64,000 nt of DNA from Marinilactibacillus psychrotolerans. GTDB taxonomy: Bacteria > Bacillota > Bacilli > Lactobacillales > Carnobacteriaceae_A. A model generated the notes under the pieces. That model worked only from the letters and a program-made list of their open reading frames with translations. It was not told the origin of the DNA and made no database searches. The stretch's first letter is position 1. The number at the start of each line of letters is the position of its first letter. Both the position numbers and the translations under genes were made by a program. This document shows positions 10,151-18,360 of this stretch, one piece after another. The stretch lies in NCBI RefSeq assembly GCF_900101525.1, contig NZ_FMZD01000011.1:23783-87782 (forward strand). The letters run 5' to 3'.

Positions 10151-10339
10151 ATGTGATTAGAATGCTGGTAGAAATTAAAAAAAGAAGTAGTTCTGTCCTT
10201 TTCAAATAGTTAAAACTATTTATTGAACATGCTGCTTTATCATGCTCGGTTAAATACAACAGTAAAAAATGATTATATTAAAAAAATAGAGTTATTCAAT
10301 TAACCAAGAGTATAACTTGATGAAATTTATAAGAGTACA
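10151..10339. other. Gap between convergent glp and IIB transcripts
   Basis: About 190 AT-rich bases between two terminators; no gene or repeat seen. Confidence 0.6.
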
Positions 10340-10379
10340 AAAGGATTGAATCATCTATTTAAAGATGACTCAATCCTTT
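10340..10379 (-). terminator. Terminator of the orphan PTS IIB gene
   Basis: Arms AAAGGATTGAATCATCT and AGATGACTCAATCCTTT form a long stem just downstream of the minus-strand gene. The U-tract on that strand is short. Confidence 0.7.
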
Positions 10380-10420
10380 CGCTATAAATTTTGTTGAGTT
10401 ATTCAGGAAATGAAGATTGA

Positions 10421-10729
10421 TTATACAAGTTTCAAAGCTCTATCTAAGATTGCTGCGCCATCCATATGCTCAAAATCTCGCATATCAATGATTTCAATCG
10501 GAATATTTTTATTAGAAATTTTTTCTTTTAACTGATCTTTCAAAAATTTCACTTGGGGACCTAATAATACAATATCAATATCTTTTGTAGATAAATATCC
10601 GTCTGCCTCGTTAGGTGAAACTGCGAAAATATCCGTTTCGACATCCTTTTCTTTTGCTGCTTTTTGCATATTTGAAACCAGCATACCAGTACTAACACCA
10701 GCTGCACAAACTAACATAATTGTTTTCAT
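10421..10729 (-). CDS. Orphan PTS lactose/cellobiose-family IIB component
   Basis: A small cytoplasmic phosphocarrier of about 102 residues. The phosphocysteine loop CAAGVSTGMLVSNM follows the first strand (KTIMLV), as in the lactose/cellobiose IIB family, and VLLGPQVKF is also characteristic. The ATG at 10729 is chosen because GGAGAG precedes it by about 8 bases; the frame extends 12 codons further without a better site. No IIA or IIC gene is adjacent, so it must work with components elsewhere or have a regulatory role. The GH1 enzyme at 19.4 kb is the nearest possible partner. Confidence 0.85.
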   Translation of the reverse strand: MKTIMLVCAAGVSTGMLVSNMQKAAKEKDVETDIFAVSPNEADGYLSTKDIDIVLLGPQVKFLKDQLKEKISNKNIPIEIIDMRDFEHMDGAAILDRALKLV

Positions 10730-11106
10730 TAGACATCTCTCCTTTGTCATTTTGAAAATCATCAAGCAAATATAAATAGTAGAAGCGTAAAAAAAAGCTA
10801 GTTAATTGATAACGCTTACCATCTGTATCTTATTTATACATTAAATAAATATTCATTTCAATTATAGTCTCTTATATAAAAATATTTATACTATATGCAA
10901 GATTAGAAAAGTAATACTAGAAATAGGATATTTCTTGATGTATAACTATTTAGAAGTTAAAAAAAGAATATCACTTTAGAGGATTAATGATTGCATATTA
11001 GACCCTAGACAATTAAACTTAGATTATTAAGTGATCATAATTTATAAGTAACATTAATATAATGCATAGATTTAGCCAAATTGATCATAATAAGGGCGGA
11101 ATTAAA
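10730..11106. other. Divergent intergenic region
   Basis: About 380 bases between the IIB gene and the DUF6933-like gene. TGATAACGCTTACC at about 10807 resembles a cre site with two mismatches and could control the IIB gene. The remainder is AT-rich without clear structure. Confidence 0.4.
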
Positions 11107-12708
11107 ATGAGATTTCATTGTACGAAAAAGTTGCTAGATATGTTGAATAAAAGTTCAAAGCTGCTTGATTTTGATCCGTTACCTGTACAGCCAGTGGACA
11201 AAGTAACTAATCAAGATGAATTAAATGATTGGCACGCTTCGTTAACTGAAGTAGACGGAAGTTATATCGCAACATTCATAAATGATTTGACGAGCTTTCC
11301 TGTCGTAGTCGGATTATTTGACCTGGATAATATATACGAAGCCTTTGAAGGTTTTGAGAATGTATTAGGGGAAGTCATGCTTAAACAAAAAATCGATAAG
11401 CAGATTGTTTTTGAATATCTGGAGGATCTTGAACCACCTATCTTAACTAAAACGATCAGTCGTGCAAAGACAGGTCCGTTGTCCGCTGTCACCATAGATG
11501 CTCAAAACATATTATATGAAGAGGGAACAACCAGTTTCGATCCTGTTGAGGTTACAATCGCGTTGTCAGAGACACCCAGAGTAAAAAATGGGAAAGCTTT
11601 TTTTCCAGCTGAAAATTGGTTAGAGATTTGGGATGAGCGTAGTAAACTGGAAGAATCTTATTTAGTATCTACTGGATCAGATGAAACACTAACCGAGAAA
11701 AACTTGCCTTCCCAAAAAGATTGGATAGCTTTTTATGAAGTAGTCGATAAAATCAAAAAAGAAACACCTTGGAGAAAAATTGATGATGATGAACTGATTG
11801 CTGTTAAGGATCCAGAATCTGAAGAATGGACTTATTGTTCTGTTATGGGCAGGCTAGGAGAATTTTCTGGAATTGGTTTATTTGAAGGGGATAAGGGGTT
11901 AAAAAGTCTGGTAAAAGTTTATTCAGTAGATCATTTTATTCCTGAATACCAACTAAAATCTATCCAAGATTGTTTATTGCTTTCTTATGTCAGCCGAAGT
12001 GAAATAGAAACAGATAATTATGATAGGTTACAAAAGTTGGGTCTGGTTGAGAATCAGTACTATCTTTTACCGGAAATTATGAAACACACACCTGGATTTG
12101 TACCATGGTCTATACTTTCGCAAGCAGAAGTAAAGCGAGCTACACTTATTCTAAATCAAGTTTTGACAATCCTAAATAACCTGACGTATGCAGATGAACT
12201 ACCCCGTTTGATGGATGGTCTTGTTACCAGTCGTTACAAACAAGATGGAAAATGGGAGACAAGCGAGCGTCCATTACCTGACTTGCAGAGTTTGTTTGAA
12301 CAGGATCCTTATATTTTTGAAAATGACCTTGTGCTACATCAAATAAAAAAGGCTCCAAAGAGCCCTCTGTCATTACAAGTTGATGCCGTACATGCACCGG
12401 CTATTTTACAAGAATATCCAGAAGAAAGACCTTACTATCCAATGATTACCTTATGTGTAGAAGAAGAAAGTATGGAAGTGTTAAATGCCGTAACGTATCC
12501 AGAAACGAAGGAAAATCCGAAACATATTCTGGAGTGTGTAGTCGAAGTATGCAAAGATATGAGACCGAAAGAAATCATTATCAGAACTCAGACTATCGAA
12601 TGGGTTTTAGAGGATTTCTGTAATAAAACAGACATTAAGCTGGTTGTGAGAGAAAGACTGCCTGAATTTGATGAAGTAGTTTCACATTTGGAAAACGAAT
12701 TTAGTTAA
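11107..12708 (+). CDS. DUF6933/DUF6930-like multidomain protein
   Basis: The 533-residue product appears to be built from three modules. The N-terminal 150 residues (MRFHCTKKLLDML, later WHASLTEVDGSYI) resemble DUF6933, a family that handles a short query-like fold. The middle contains a region with WCS-like features (EEWTYCSVMGRLGEFSGIGLF). The last 120 residues resemble DUF6930 (ALQ-like LQVDAVHAP and YPMITLCVEE). The frame is open 15 codons further upstream, but MRFHC is the usual family start. No catalytic motif is known for these families. A PHP phosphatase gene follows after 56 bases and may be cotranscribed. Confidence 0.7.
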   Translation: MRFHCTKKLLDMLNKSSKLLDFDPLPVQPVDKVTNQDELNDWHASLTEVDGSYIATFINDLTSFPVVVGLFDLDNIYEAFEGFENVLGEVMLKQKIDKQIVFEYLEDLEPPILTKTISRAKTGPLSAVTIDAQNILYEEGTTSFDPVEVTIALSETPRVKNGKAFFPAENWLEIWDERSKLEESYLVSTGSDETLTEKNLPSQKDWIAFYEVVDKIKKETPWRKIDDDELIAVKDPESEEWTYCSVMGRLGEFSGIGLFEGDKGLKSLVKVYSVDHFIPEYQLKSIQDCLLLSYVSRSEIETDNYDRLQKLGLVENQYYLLPEIMKHTPGFVPWSILSQAEVKRATLILNQVLTILNNLTYADELPRLMDGLVTSRYKQDGKWETSERPLPDLQSLFEQDPYIFENDLVLHQIKKAPKSPLSLQVDAVHAPAILQEYPEERPYYPMITLCVEEESMEVLNAVTYPETKENPKHILECVVEVCKDMRPKEIIIRTQTIEWVLEDFCNKTDIKLVVRERLPEFDEVVSHLENEFS

Positions 12709-12764
12709 CCTATTGGTCAAAATAAAAATGATCAAAGAAGATGATAGTTGAAGGAGCGAGAAAG

Positions 12765-13532
12765 ATGATCGACTTGCATTGTCATATATTACCTGACATA
12801 GACGATGGCGCTAATACAACCGAAGATTCTCTGGAAATGGCCCGCTTGGCTGTTTCAGAAGGGATTACTCATTTATTAGCTACGCCACACCACATGAATC
12901 GTAATTGGATGAATGAGAAGCGTAAGGTCGTTGCATTAGTTAAAGAGGTACAGTCTGAAATTGACCGTGAAGGTATTCCGTTAACTATTTATCCAGGTCA
13001 AGAAATACGGATATATGGAAATATGTTAGAAGATATAGAAAAAGATACATTACTTTTCACAGATGAGTTACAACAATATCTCTTGGTAGAATTTCCAACT
13101 GCTTCGATTCCAAATTATACGGAACGCTTATTTTATGATCTTCAAACGAATGGAAAGATACCCGTGATTGTACATCCAGAACGCAACCGGATAATTCAAG
13201 AAGACCCGCATAAGTTAAAAGAATTAGTCCAACATGGAGCGTTAGCTCAATTGACCGCAGCTAGTTATACCGGCGGATTCGGAAAACAAATACAGAAATT
13301 GAGTAAACAGATGATAGAGTCTGATCTTGTTCATTTTATTGCTTCTGATGCTCATAATACAGGTAATCGAGCATTTCATATGAAAGAAGCGCATGATCTT
13401 GTCATTAAAGAATTCGGTCGTCGTAAGTGGCACCAGTTTGATCAGACAACGAAAGATCTAATCAATGGAGATGTTGTCATACCTCCTACCCCTACTAATA
13501 TTGAAAAGAAAAAGTTTTTTGGATTATTTTAG
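12765..13532 (+). CDS. CpsB/YwqE-type PHP-domain tyrosine phosphatase
   Basis: A manganese-dependent protein-tyrosine phosphatase family of about 255 residues that dephosphorylates the CpsD-type kinase controlling capsule or exopolysaccharide synthesis. PHP metal motifs are visible: MIDLHCHILPDIDDG at the N-terminus, LLATPHH, YPGQEIR, VHPERNR and FIASDAHN. AAGGAG lies 8 bases before the ATG at 12765; an upstream ATG at 12741 lacks a site. No CpsC/CpsD or capsule gene is adjacent, so it is isolated from a normal cps locus. The last residues (KKKFFGLF) end exactly where a nucleotidyltransferase remnant begins. Confidence 0.88.
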   Translation: MIDLHCHILPDIDDGANTTEDSLEMARLAVSEGITHLLATPHHMNRNWMNEKRKVVALVKEVQSEIDREGIPLTIYPGQEIRIYGNMLEDIEKDTLLFTDELQQYLLVEFPTASIPNYTERLFYDLQTNGKIPVIVHPERNRIIQEDPHKLKELVQHGALAQLTAASYTGGFGKQIQKLSKQMIESDLVHFIASDAHNTGNRAFHMKEAHDLVIKEFGRRKWHQFDQTTKDLINGDVVIPPTPTNIEKKKFFGLF

Positions 13533-13800
13533 CTTATCTATAGATGAAAAATTAGTTTTTGGTAGTCGAGCAATGGGGAACGAAAGAACTGGTTCGGACA
13601 TTGATTTGGCACTGGTTGGGGAAGATATTCAGTATGAGGACGTTTTGAATATTAGTAGCTTACTCAATGAAGAAGCCCCAATACCTTATTATGTGGACGT
13701 TGTTCACTATGATTCTTTGTCAAATAAGGATTTAAAAGATCAGATTATTAACGAAGGGCAAGCGCTTTTGAAATATGAACATCTCAGATCGTTTAAATAA
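13531..13800 (+). pseudogene. 5'-truncated nucleotidyltransferase (MNT-type) remnant
   Basis: The frame reads KLVFGSRAMG...GSDIDLALVG, the GSxxxG...SDxDL active-site motif of minimal nucleotidyltransferases, and continues to a normal-looking C-terminus. The N-terminal helix and strand that should precede the motif are missing. Upstream, the frame runs into the 3' end of the cpsB-type gene in a different reading frame. No ribosome site or start codon is present at the junction. It looks like a deletion junction that removed the gene start. No HEPN partner gene is nearby. Confidence 0.7.
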
Positions 13801-13886
13801 GAAAATAAATTTACTAATGCAAAACCATAGGTGGATTACTTATATAAACATTTGATTTTCAACACAATCTACTATAAACAAAATAA

Positions 13887-13932
13887 AAATAGCTTTTCTA
13901 TTCTCTACTGAGGATAGGAAAGCTATTTTTTT
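13887..13932 (+). terminator. Terminator after the nucleotidyltransferase remnant
   Basis: Long arms AAATAGCTTTTCTATTCTC and GAGGATAGGAAAGCTATTT with a 4-base loop, then T residues. Confidence 0.9.
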
Positions 13933-14005
13933 GATTAAGAAATTGATTAAATTAACGTCTATAAAATGACGTTTATCATTTATCCAACTCAATTTGTTCA
14001 ATTAA

Positions 14006-14122
14006 TACGAATTTGTCATTGATTTAGATCGTTTTGTTCCTTTGAATGAGAGTGCTCAACCTTTTAAAGTGAACCTATACAAGGCCTTGTATAAATTAAA
14101 CAGGAGATCTTCAGAAAAATGA
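14006..14122 (+). pseudogene. Possible 3' remnant of a gene overlapping the sigma gene
   Basis: One frame reads YEFVIDLDRFVPLNESAQ then PFKVNLYKALYKLNRRSS before a TGA that overlaps the sigma gene's ATG as ATGA. The composition looks protein-like, and the stop/start overlap is typical of operon neighbours. There is no start codon with a ribosome site, and a stop lies just upstream of the frame. It may be the tail of a lost upstream partner of the sigma gene. An 18-bp perfect palindrome (TATACAAGG/CCTTGTATA, 14076-14093) lies inside it and could alternatively be an operator. Confidence 0.35.
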
Positions 14123-14676
14123 GGAAAAAGATGAGTAGAATTTTAAAACAAGAAATGGAGCAAGACTTTTTCTATGTTCACGATTCAATTGTCTATGGTG
14201 CAATCAAAAAGTGTAGAATCTCTTATAATCATGCCAACTTTGATGATTTCGTTCAAATTGGTCGTATAAAATTAGTAGATGCTTATATAGAGTTCCCAAA
14301 AAATTTATTCAATGAAGACTATTTCTATCAGTTTACTGGATATGCTTATCGTAAAGTTTATTGGGCGCTTATAGATCAGATCAGAAAAGAGCAAAGGGTT
14401 TTTGAAAGAGAAGAAGCATTACCAGAATCTTATGAAGAATGGGGAATGATTAATCCAGAAGTATTTGATGAAGATTTTGTTGTCTGGGAGTTATTCTATT
14501 CTATGCTTAACTGTCTTTCAGAAAAAGAACAACATTATTTGAAAGATTCCGTTATAGAACAATTAACGGTTACAGAAATTGCGAAGAAACGAAAAGTTAG
14601 TCGGAAAACAGTATACGCTTGGAGAAAACAGGCAGCCAAAAAACTTGAACATTATCAGGATGTGTTAAAAAAATGA
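14119..14676 (+). CDS. Sigma-70-like factor, possibly ComX/SigH-type
   Basis: A 185-residue protein with a region-2-like core (FDDFVQIGRIKLVDAY, then YAYRKVYWALIDQIRKEQR) and a C-terminal region-4 helix-turn-helix (TVTEIAKKRKVSRKTVYAWRKQAAKKL). Length and layout match alternative sigma factors of the SigH/ComX type in Lactobacillales. ATG 14119 has AGGAG 12 bases upstream; ATG 14131 is an alternative start. An amidase gene, now broken, follows after 17 bases with its own strong ribosome site, and a ComK-like gene lies convergent just beyond. A competence or stress role is inference from this context. Confidence 0.75.
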   Translation: MRKKMSRILKQEMEQDFFYVHDSIVYGAIKKCRISYNHANFDDFVQIGRIKLVDAYIEFPKNLFNEDYFYQFTGYAYRKVYWALIDQIRKEQRVFEREEALPESYEEWGMINPEVFDEDFVVWELFYSMLNCLSEKEQHYLKDSVIEQLTVTEIAKKRKVSRKTVYAWRKQAAKKLEHYQDVLKK

Positions 14677-14693
14677 TAAGGAGATGGATGTAA

Positions 14694-15527
14694 ATGAGCA
14701 AAAGTATTATTATTGATGCAGGGCATGGTGGAACAGACACAGGTGCAAATGGTTTTGGTGTTCTATAAAAAGACTGGGCACTTGAAATCAGCCGTTATCA
14801 GTACAAACGATTGAAGGAATTAGGTGCGAAAGTGGCTATGACAAGAAAAGAGGATAGTACTTTAACTCCGACAGAACGAATTGCACGGATTAAAAATCAC
14901 TATGATGTCTGTGTTTCCAATCACTGGAATGCTTATGATGGAAAAGCTAGAGGAATTGAGACTATTCATTCCGTGCATGCTAAAGCAATATTTGCACAAA
15001 ATTTAGCAGATCACTTGGCTTCAACAACTGATTTACCGTTGCGTAGAGTATTTAAAAGATCGATCAGTACAGGTGTGGACTATTATTTTTTGCATCGTTT
15101 AACTGGGCGAACTGAAACCGTAATCGTAGAGTATGGATTTATAGATAATAAAAGGGACTTTAATTACTATAATCATAGATCCCACTTTAATACTGCAGCC
15201 GAGTCCGTAATTGCAGGTATTTGCGAAAAAATCGGTATAAAGTACCAGCCCGTCAAAGCGTTCGAAAAACAGAGTTTAAAAAATTCTAGTCAAGCTTCTA
15301 GTTCAATAGGAAAAAGAGTGGAAAGTACTTTTAAGGGAACACTTCGTTTCTATAATCAGCCTAGTTGGAGAGATGAAGATGTATACGGTCAACTTCAAAA
15401 AGGACAAGGATTTCCAGAAATTATTGAGAAGTTGCGAGTAGGTAGTGGAGAGCAATACAAAGTGAAAAATTCAAAAGGGGAAATTTTTTACCTGACTGCT
15501 AGTCCTAAGTATGTAAAAGTAATTTAA
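14694..15527 (+). pseudogene. Phage-type N-acetylmuramoyl-L-alanine amidase broken by a nonsense codon
   Basis: Starting at ATG 14694 (AAGGAG 10 bases upstream), the frame reads SKSIIIDAGHGGTDTGANG, the Amidase_3 zinc-site motif. A TAA follows at 14766-14768, and the same frame then continues KDWALEISRYQYKRLKELGA to 15527. The family normally has Glu at the stop position (EKDW). That Glu is a zinc ligand, so a single GAA-to-TAA change explains the break. The later parts are intact: SNHWNAYDGKARGIE, VIVEYGFIDN, and a C-terminal SH3-like cell-wall domain from about residue 195. No signal peptide is present, as in phage endolysins. The part after the stop lacks the first zinc ligand and could not be an active amidase. 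Confidence 0.85.
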
Positions 15528-15541
15528 ATAGGATAATGAAT

Positions 15542-15581
15542 AAAGCCCTTCCATTTCTTATTGAAACGGAAGGGCTTTTAT
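15542..15581. terminator. Bidirectional terminator between amidase and ComK-like genes
   Basis: Arms AAAGCCCTTCCATTTC and GAAACGGAAGGGCTTT with flanking T and A runs serve both convergent genes. Confidence 0.9.
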
Positions 15582-15591
15582 AAATTAGTAT

Positions 15592-16437
15592 TCAAGTTTC
15601 TATCTCGTCTTCGACTAATGCGAAGGCTTCTTTAATATCTTCTAAATAGGGATCATCTTCTCCAAGCGTTAAAGTAACCATCTTGAATGATAAAGAATAG
15701 ACAAGTTTTGTATGCCAGCCAATAGGGGAGGGGGCATTAGCGCCACTCATTTTAGACCTCGTTTTTCTTTGTACTAATGTATCTGTATCAAAATTTTGTG
15801 TAGGGGCAAATAATAATTGCCACTCTCTAGAAATCTGTAATTCAACTAAGTATAAACGAATAGCTTGATCAAATAATTTATGGACATTTTTGATATTCAA
15901 GTTAATGATTAGTTCATGATGGTGGATGAAACTTAAAAGCGTTTTATCATTATAGGATGAATAATTTTTTAAATGATGCAATCCGATCCAATTAACATGG
16001 TGTTTAGAAGGGCCTTTATCTGGAACAAAAACAATGGATCCAGCTACATATGGACATTTTCGATTAATGTTAATGACTCTACCTAAATTTTGAATAATTG
16101 AATAAGAAACATGATCATTAAAATAGGCGTGCATAATTTGTGTGGTCGTTTCTCTACTTTTCAACACATCACCGCGGCACTGAAAGACGAGGGAGTTATA
16201 ATCGCTGTCGGTAAGGTTTGAAATATCGCAAACATAAAGTGTTTCACTATCTACAATGATTCTCTTTAAAGGAATGGCTTGATCTATGTAATTTTTTAAC
16301 TCTTCTGAGCAAATTTGAAAGGTAGCAGCTGAATTTCTATAAATAGAGGGGGAATCTTTTTTATTATCGTCAGATAGTCTCATGTTGGTACAGATAGTAT
16401 TCTGTAAATCATAAAGGATCTTTTTTGTTTGTTCCAT
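15592..16437 (-). CDS. ComK-like competence transcription factor family protein
   Basis: A 281-residue protein whose central part fits the ComK family. A strand-rich segment with a conserved Pro block (SIVFVPDKGPSKHHVNWI, then GLHHLKNY) corresponds to the ComK region FPT...CGWIS..H. It is followed by FIHHHELIINLNIKNVHKLF and QAIRLYL, matching the ComK minor-groove binding part. It is longer than Bacillus ComK (about 190 residues) at both ends. ComK binds AT-rich boxes to switch on DNA-uptake genes. A K-box-like inverted repeat lies about 160 bases upstream. The minus-strand gene converges on the amidase and sigma genes. The family call is moderately sure; the competence role is inference. Confidence 0.55.
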   Translation of the reverse strand: MEQTKKILYDLQNTICTNMRLSDDNKKDSPSIYRNSAATFQICSEELKNYIDQAIPLKRIIVDSETLYVCDISNLTDSDYNSLVFQCRGDVLKSRETTTQIMHAYFNDHVSYSIIQNLGRVININRKCPYVAGSIVFVPDKGPSKHHVNWIGLHHLKNYSSYNDKTLLSFIHHHELIINLNIKNVHKLFDQAIRLYLVELQISREWQLLFAPTQNFDTDTLVQRKTRSKMSGANAPSPIGWHTKLVYSLSFKMVTLTLGEDDPYLEDIKEAFALVEDEIET

Positions 16438-16596
16438 TTGGCTTATTCCTCTCTTTATATCTCAAGATCAGTCGATAAAACTGATGAAGAGATAATATTT
16501 ATTTGTAAAATCATTATAACAAATTTGTGTTGTTATTCACAAACGGAGATTGAAAAATAATAAGATTTTACTAGAGAACAATAAAACCATCATTAT

Positions 16597-16616
16597 AAAA
16601 TACAATTTTGTATTTT
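16597..16616. promoter_or_regulatory. K-box-like inverted repeat upstream of the ComK-like gene
   Basis: AAAATACAA and TTGTATTTT form a perfect 9-bp inverted repeat with a 2-base centre. The first 13 bases fit AAAA-N5-TTTT, the half-box recognised by ComK in Bacillus. A weaker half-box (ATAA-N5-TTTT) lies at 16557-16569. It sits in a 328-base divergent region between the ComK-like gene and the amino-acid transporter, which otherwise holds only the transporter promoter. Confidence 0.35.
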
Positions 16617-16705
16617 ATTACATTTATAAAAAGCTTTAGTATTAAAGGATTTAAGAACTAAATATACTCTGAAATCGGAAATAGTTAATTTAATCTTCTG
16701 AAATT

Positions 16706-16735
16706 TTGACGAACACTTAAAAAGACTGATAGAAT
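16706..16735 (+). promoter_or_regulatory. Promoter of the amino-acid ABC pair
   Basis: TTGACG (16706-16711) and TAGAAT (16730-16735) with an 18-base spacer, 30 bases before the start codon. Confidence 0.65.
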
Positions 16736-16765
16736 CTATTAGTCATTGAAAAAAGGAGAGTAAAA

Positions 16766-17626
16766 ATGAATAATAAAGGAAAAGTAATTACAACGATTAT
16801 TTTAGGTAGTGCGCTATTTCTGACAGCATGTGGAAATAATTCAGAAGAAGATACAAGTAGTGAGGACAATGCTTGGAACGATATTCAAGAAGCGGGTGTG
16901 CTGCGTGCAGCTACATCAGGAACGTATTATCCAAACTCTTATCATGATGAAGAAACGAATGAGTTGACTGGTTTTGAAGTTGAAATACTCCGTGAAATTG
17001 GGGAACGATTGGATCTGGAAGTTGAATTTACAGAGATGGGTGTTGATGGAATGTTGACCTCACTTAATAGTGAACAGCAAGATATTGCAGCACTAAGTAT
17101 TAGCCATGCGGGAGAAAATGCAGATAAATTTAATTATTCCATTCCTTATAAGTATACCTATATGTCTATGATCGTCAGAGAAGAAGACAATTCAGGGATT
17201 GAAACAATGGAAGATCTGGACGGTAAAAAGGCAGCAGGAGCAGCAACTACTTCTTATATGAAAATTGCTGAGCAGTATGGTGCAGAGCTTGTAATTTATG
17301 ATAATGCTACAAATGATCAATATCTTTGGGATGTTGCAAATGGTCGAACAGATGTGATTATTAATGATTACTATGGTCAGACAATGGCATTAAAAGCTTT
17401 TCCGGAGATTCCAGTTAAGATTCAAGAAGATCTCTTTTTTAATCCAAGTTATACAAACTTTTCAATGAAACTGGGTAATGATCAACTGACTGAAGCAGTG
17501 GATGGAGCACTTGAGGATATGCATTCTGATGGGACTTTAAGTGAATTATCTAAAGAATATTTTTATGGTGAAGATGTAACAAAAGAAAAAGACATGGATA
17601 TTATGACAATAGAAATTGAGGAATAA
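16766..17626 (+). CDS. Amino-acid ABC transporter substrate-binding lipoprotein
   Basis: A 286-residue family-3 solute-binding protein. The signal peptide ends in the lipobox LTACG, so it is tethered to the outer face of the membrane. The family signature is GFEVEILREIGERLDLEVEF near residue 70, followed by DGMLTSLNSEQQDIAA and a second-lobe GRTDVIINDYYGQ. The closest functional analogues are polar amino-acid or cystine binders, but the ligand cannot be read from sequence. The last codon overlaps the permease start (TAATG), so the two are translated together. The tail is unusually long and acidic. Confidence 0.9.
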   Translation: MNNKGKVITTIILGSALFLTACGNNSEEDTSSEDNAWNDIQEAGVLRAATSGTYYPNSYHDEETNELTGFEVEILREIGERLDLEVEFTEMGVDGMLTSLNSEQQDIAALSISHAGENADKFNYSIPYKYTYMSMIVREEDNSGIETMEDLDGKKAAGAATTSYMKIAEQYGAELVIYDNATNDQYLWDVANGRTDVIINDYYGQTMALKAFPEIPVKIQEDLFFNPSYTNFSMKLGNDQLTEAVDGALEDMHSDGTLSELSKEYFYGEDVTKEKDMDIMTIEIEE

Positions 17627-18312
17627 TGATGGGGATTCAATGGGAATATATTTTTGACCCGGAGCTTGCCTGGGAGACATTACCTTTCCTTTTGGCGGGA
17701 GTACCAAAGACTTTGTTTATTGCGATTATCAGTACAGTAATCGGAATGATACTAGGGATGGTACTAACTTTAATGCGTATGTCTAGTATCTGGGTAGTAG
17801 GCTGGTTAGCAAGAGTTTATGTTTCATTCATGAGAGGAACACCTGCCTTAGTATTTTTATTTCTAATTTATTTTGGCTTGCCTTTCATTAATGTTCAATT
17901 CGATGCGATGACCGCAGCAATAATCGGGTTCAGTCTTAACTCAGCAGCATATATATCAGAAATTCTAAGATCTTCTATTTCTTCCGTAGACTACGGACAA
18001 TGGGAAGCTGCTAAAGCACTGGGTTTGAATAAGATCGTTACGATGCGTGCCATTATTTTACCTCAAGCAATTAGAATCGCCGTTCCTCCACTTGGGAATG
18101 TGCTGCTGGATGTAATCAAAGGAACTTCATTAGCAGCAATGATCACTGTTAATGAGTTATTCCAAAATGCACGTATTGTTGGTGGAAGAGAATATGATTA
18201 TATGACAATGTATATAATGGTCGCATTGATTTACTGGGCAGTCTGCAGCATATTTGGGTACATGCAAAGTTATCTTGAAATTGTATCTTCTAAGTATGTA
18301 GAACAACATTAA
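17626..18312 (+). CDS. Amino-acid ABC transporter permease (HisM/GlnP family)
   Basis: A 228-residue membrane protein with about five helices. The cytoplasmic coupling loop EAAKALGLNKIVTMRAIILPQAIRIAVPPLG fits the family EAA motif, and SFMRGTPALVFLFLIYFGLP is typical of polar amino-acid permeases. It overlaps the binding-protein gene by one base. No ATP-binding subunit follows: a terminator closes the operon after about 8 bases. It must share an ATPase encoded elsewhere. Confidence 0.92.
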   Translation: MMGIQWEYIFDPELAWETLPFLLAGVPKTLFIAIISTVIGMILGMVLTLMRMSSIWVVGWLARVYVSFMRGTPALVFLFLIYFGLPFINVQFDAMTAAIIGFSLNSAAYISEILRSSISSVDYGQWEAAKALGLNKIVTMRAIILPQAIRIAVPPLGNVLLDVIKGTSLAAMITVNELFQNARIVGGREYDYMTMYIMVALIYWAVCSIFGYMQSYLEIVSSKYVEQH

Positions 18313-18320
18313 TATTTGAT

Positions 18321-18360
18321 AAAAAGACTTTCTCCTAACATGAGGAGAAAGTCTTTTTAT
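18321..18360 (+). terminator. Terminator of the amino-acid ABC pair
   Basis: Perfect 16-bp arms AAAAAGACTTTCTCCT and AGGAGAAAGTCTTTTT with a 6-base loop. Confidence 0.95.

Noticed and set aside
10807..10820. cre site upstream of the PTS IIB gene
   Set aside because: Two mismatches at the conserved outer bases; kept only as a remark in the intergenic entry.
14006..14013. TACGAATT before the sigma gene as a competence cin-box
   Set aside because: One mismatch to TACGAATA, no pairing element at the right distance, and similar words occur elsewhere by chance (for example near 47187 and 57920).
14766..14768. Programmed stop-codon readthrough in the amidase gene
   Set aside because: No stimulating structure or leaky stop context is visible (TAA followed by AAA), and the stop replaces a catalytic residue; mutation is simpler.
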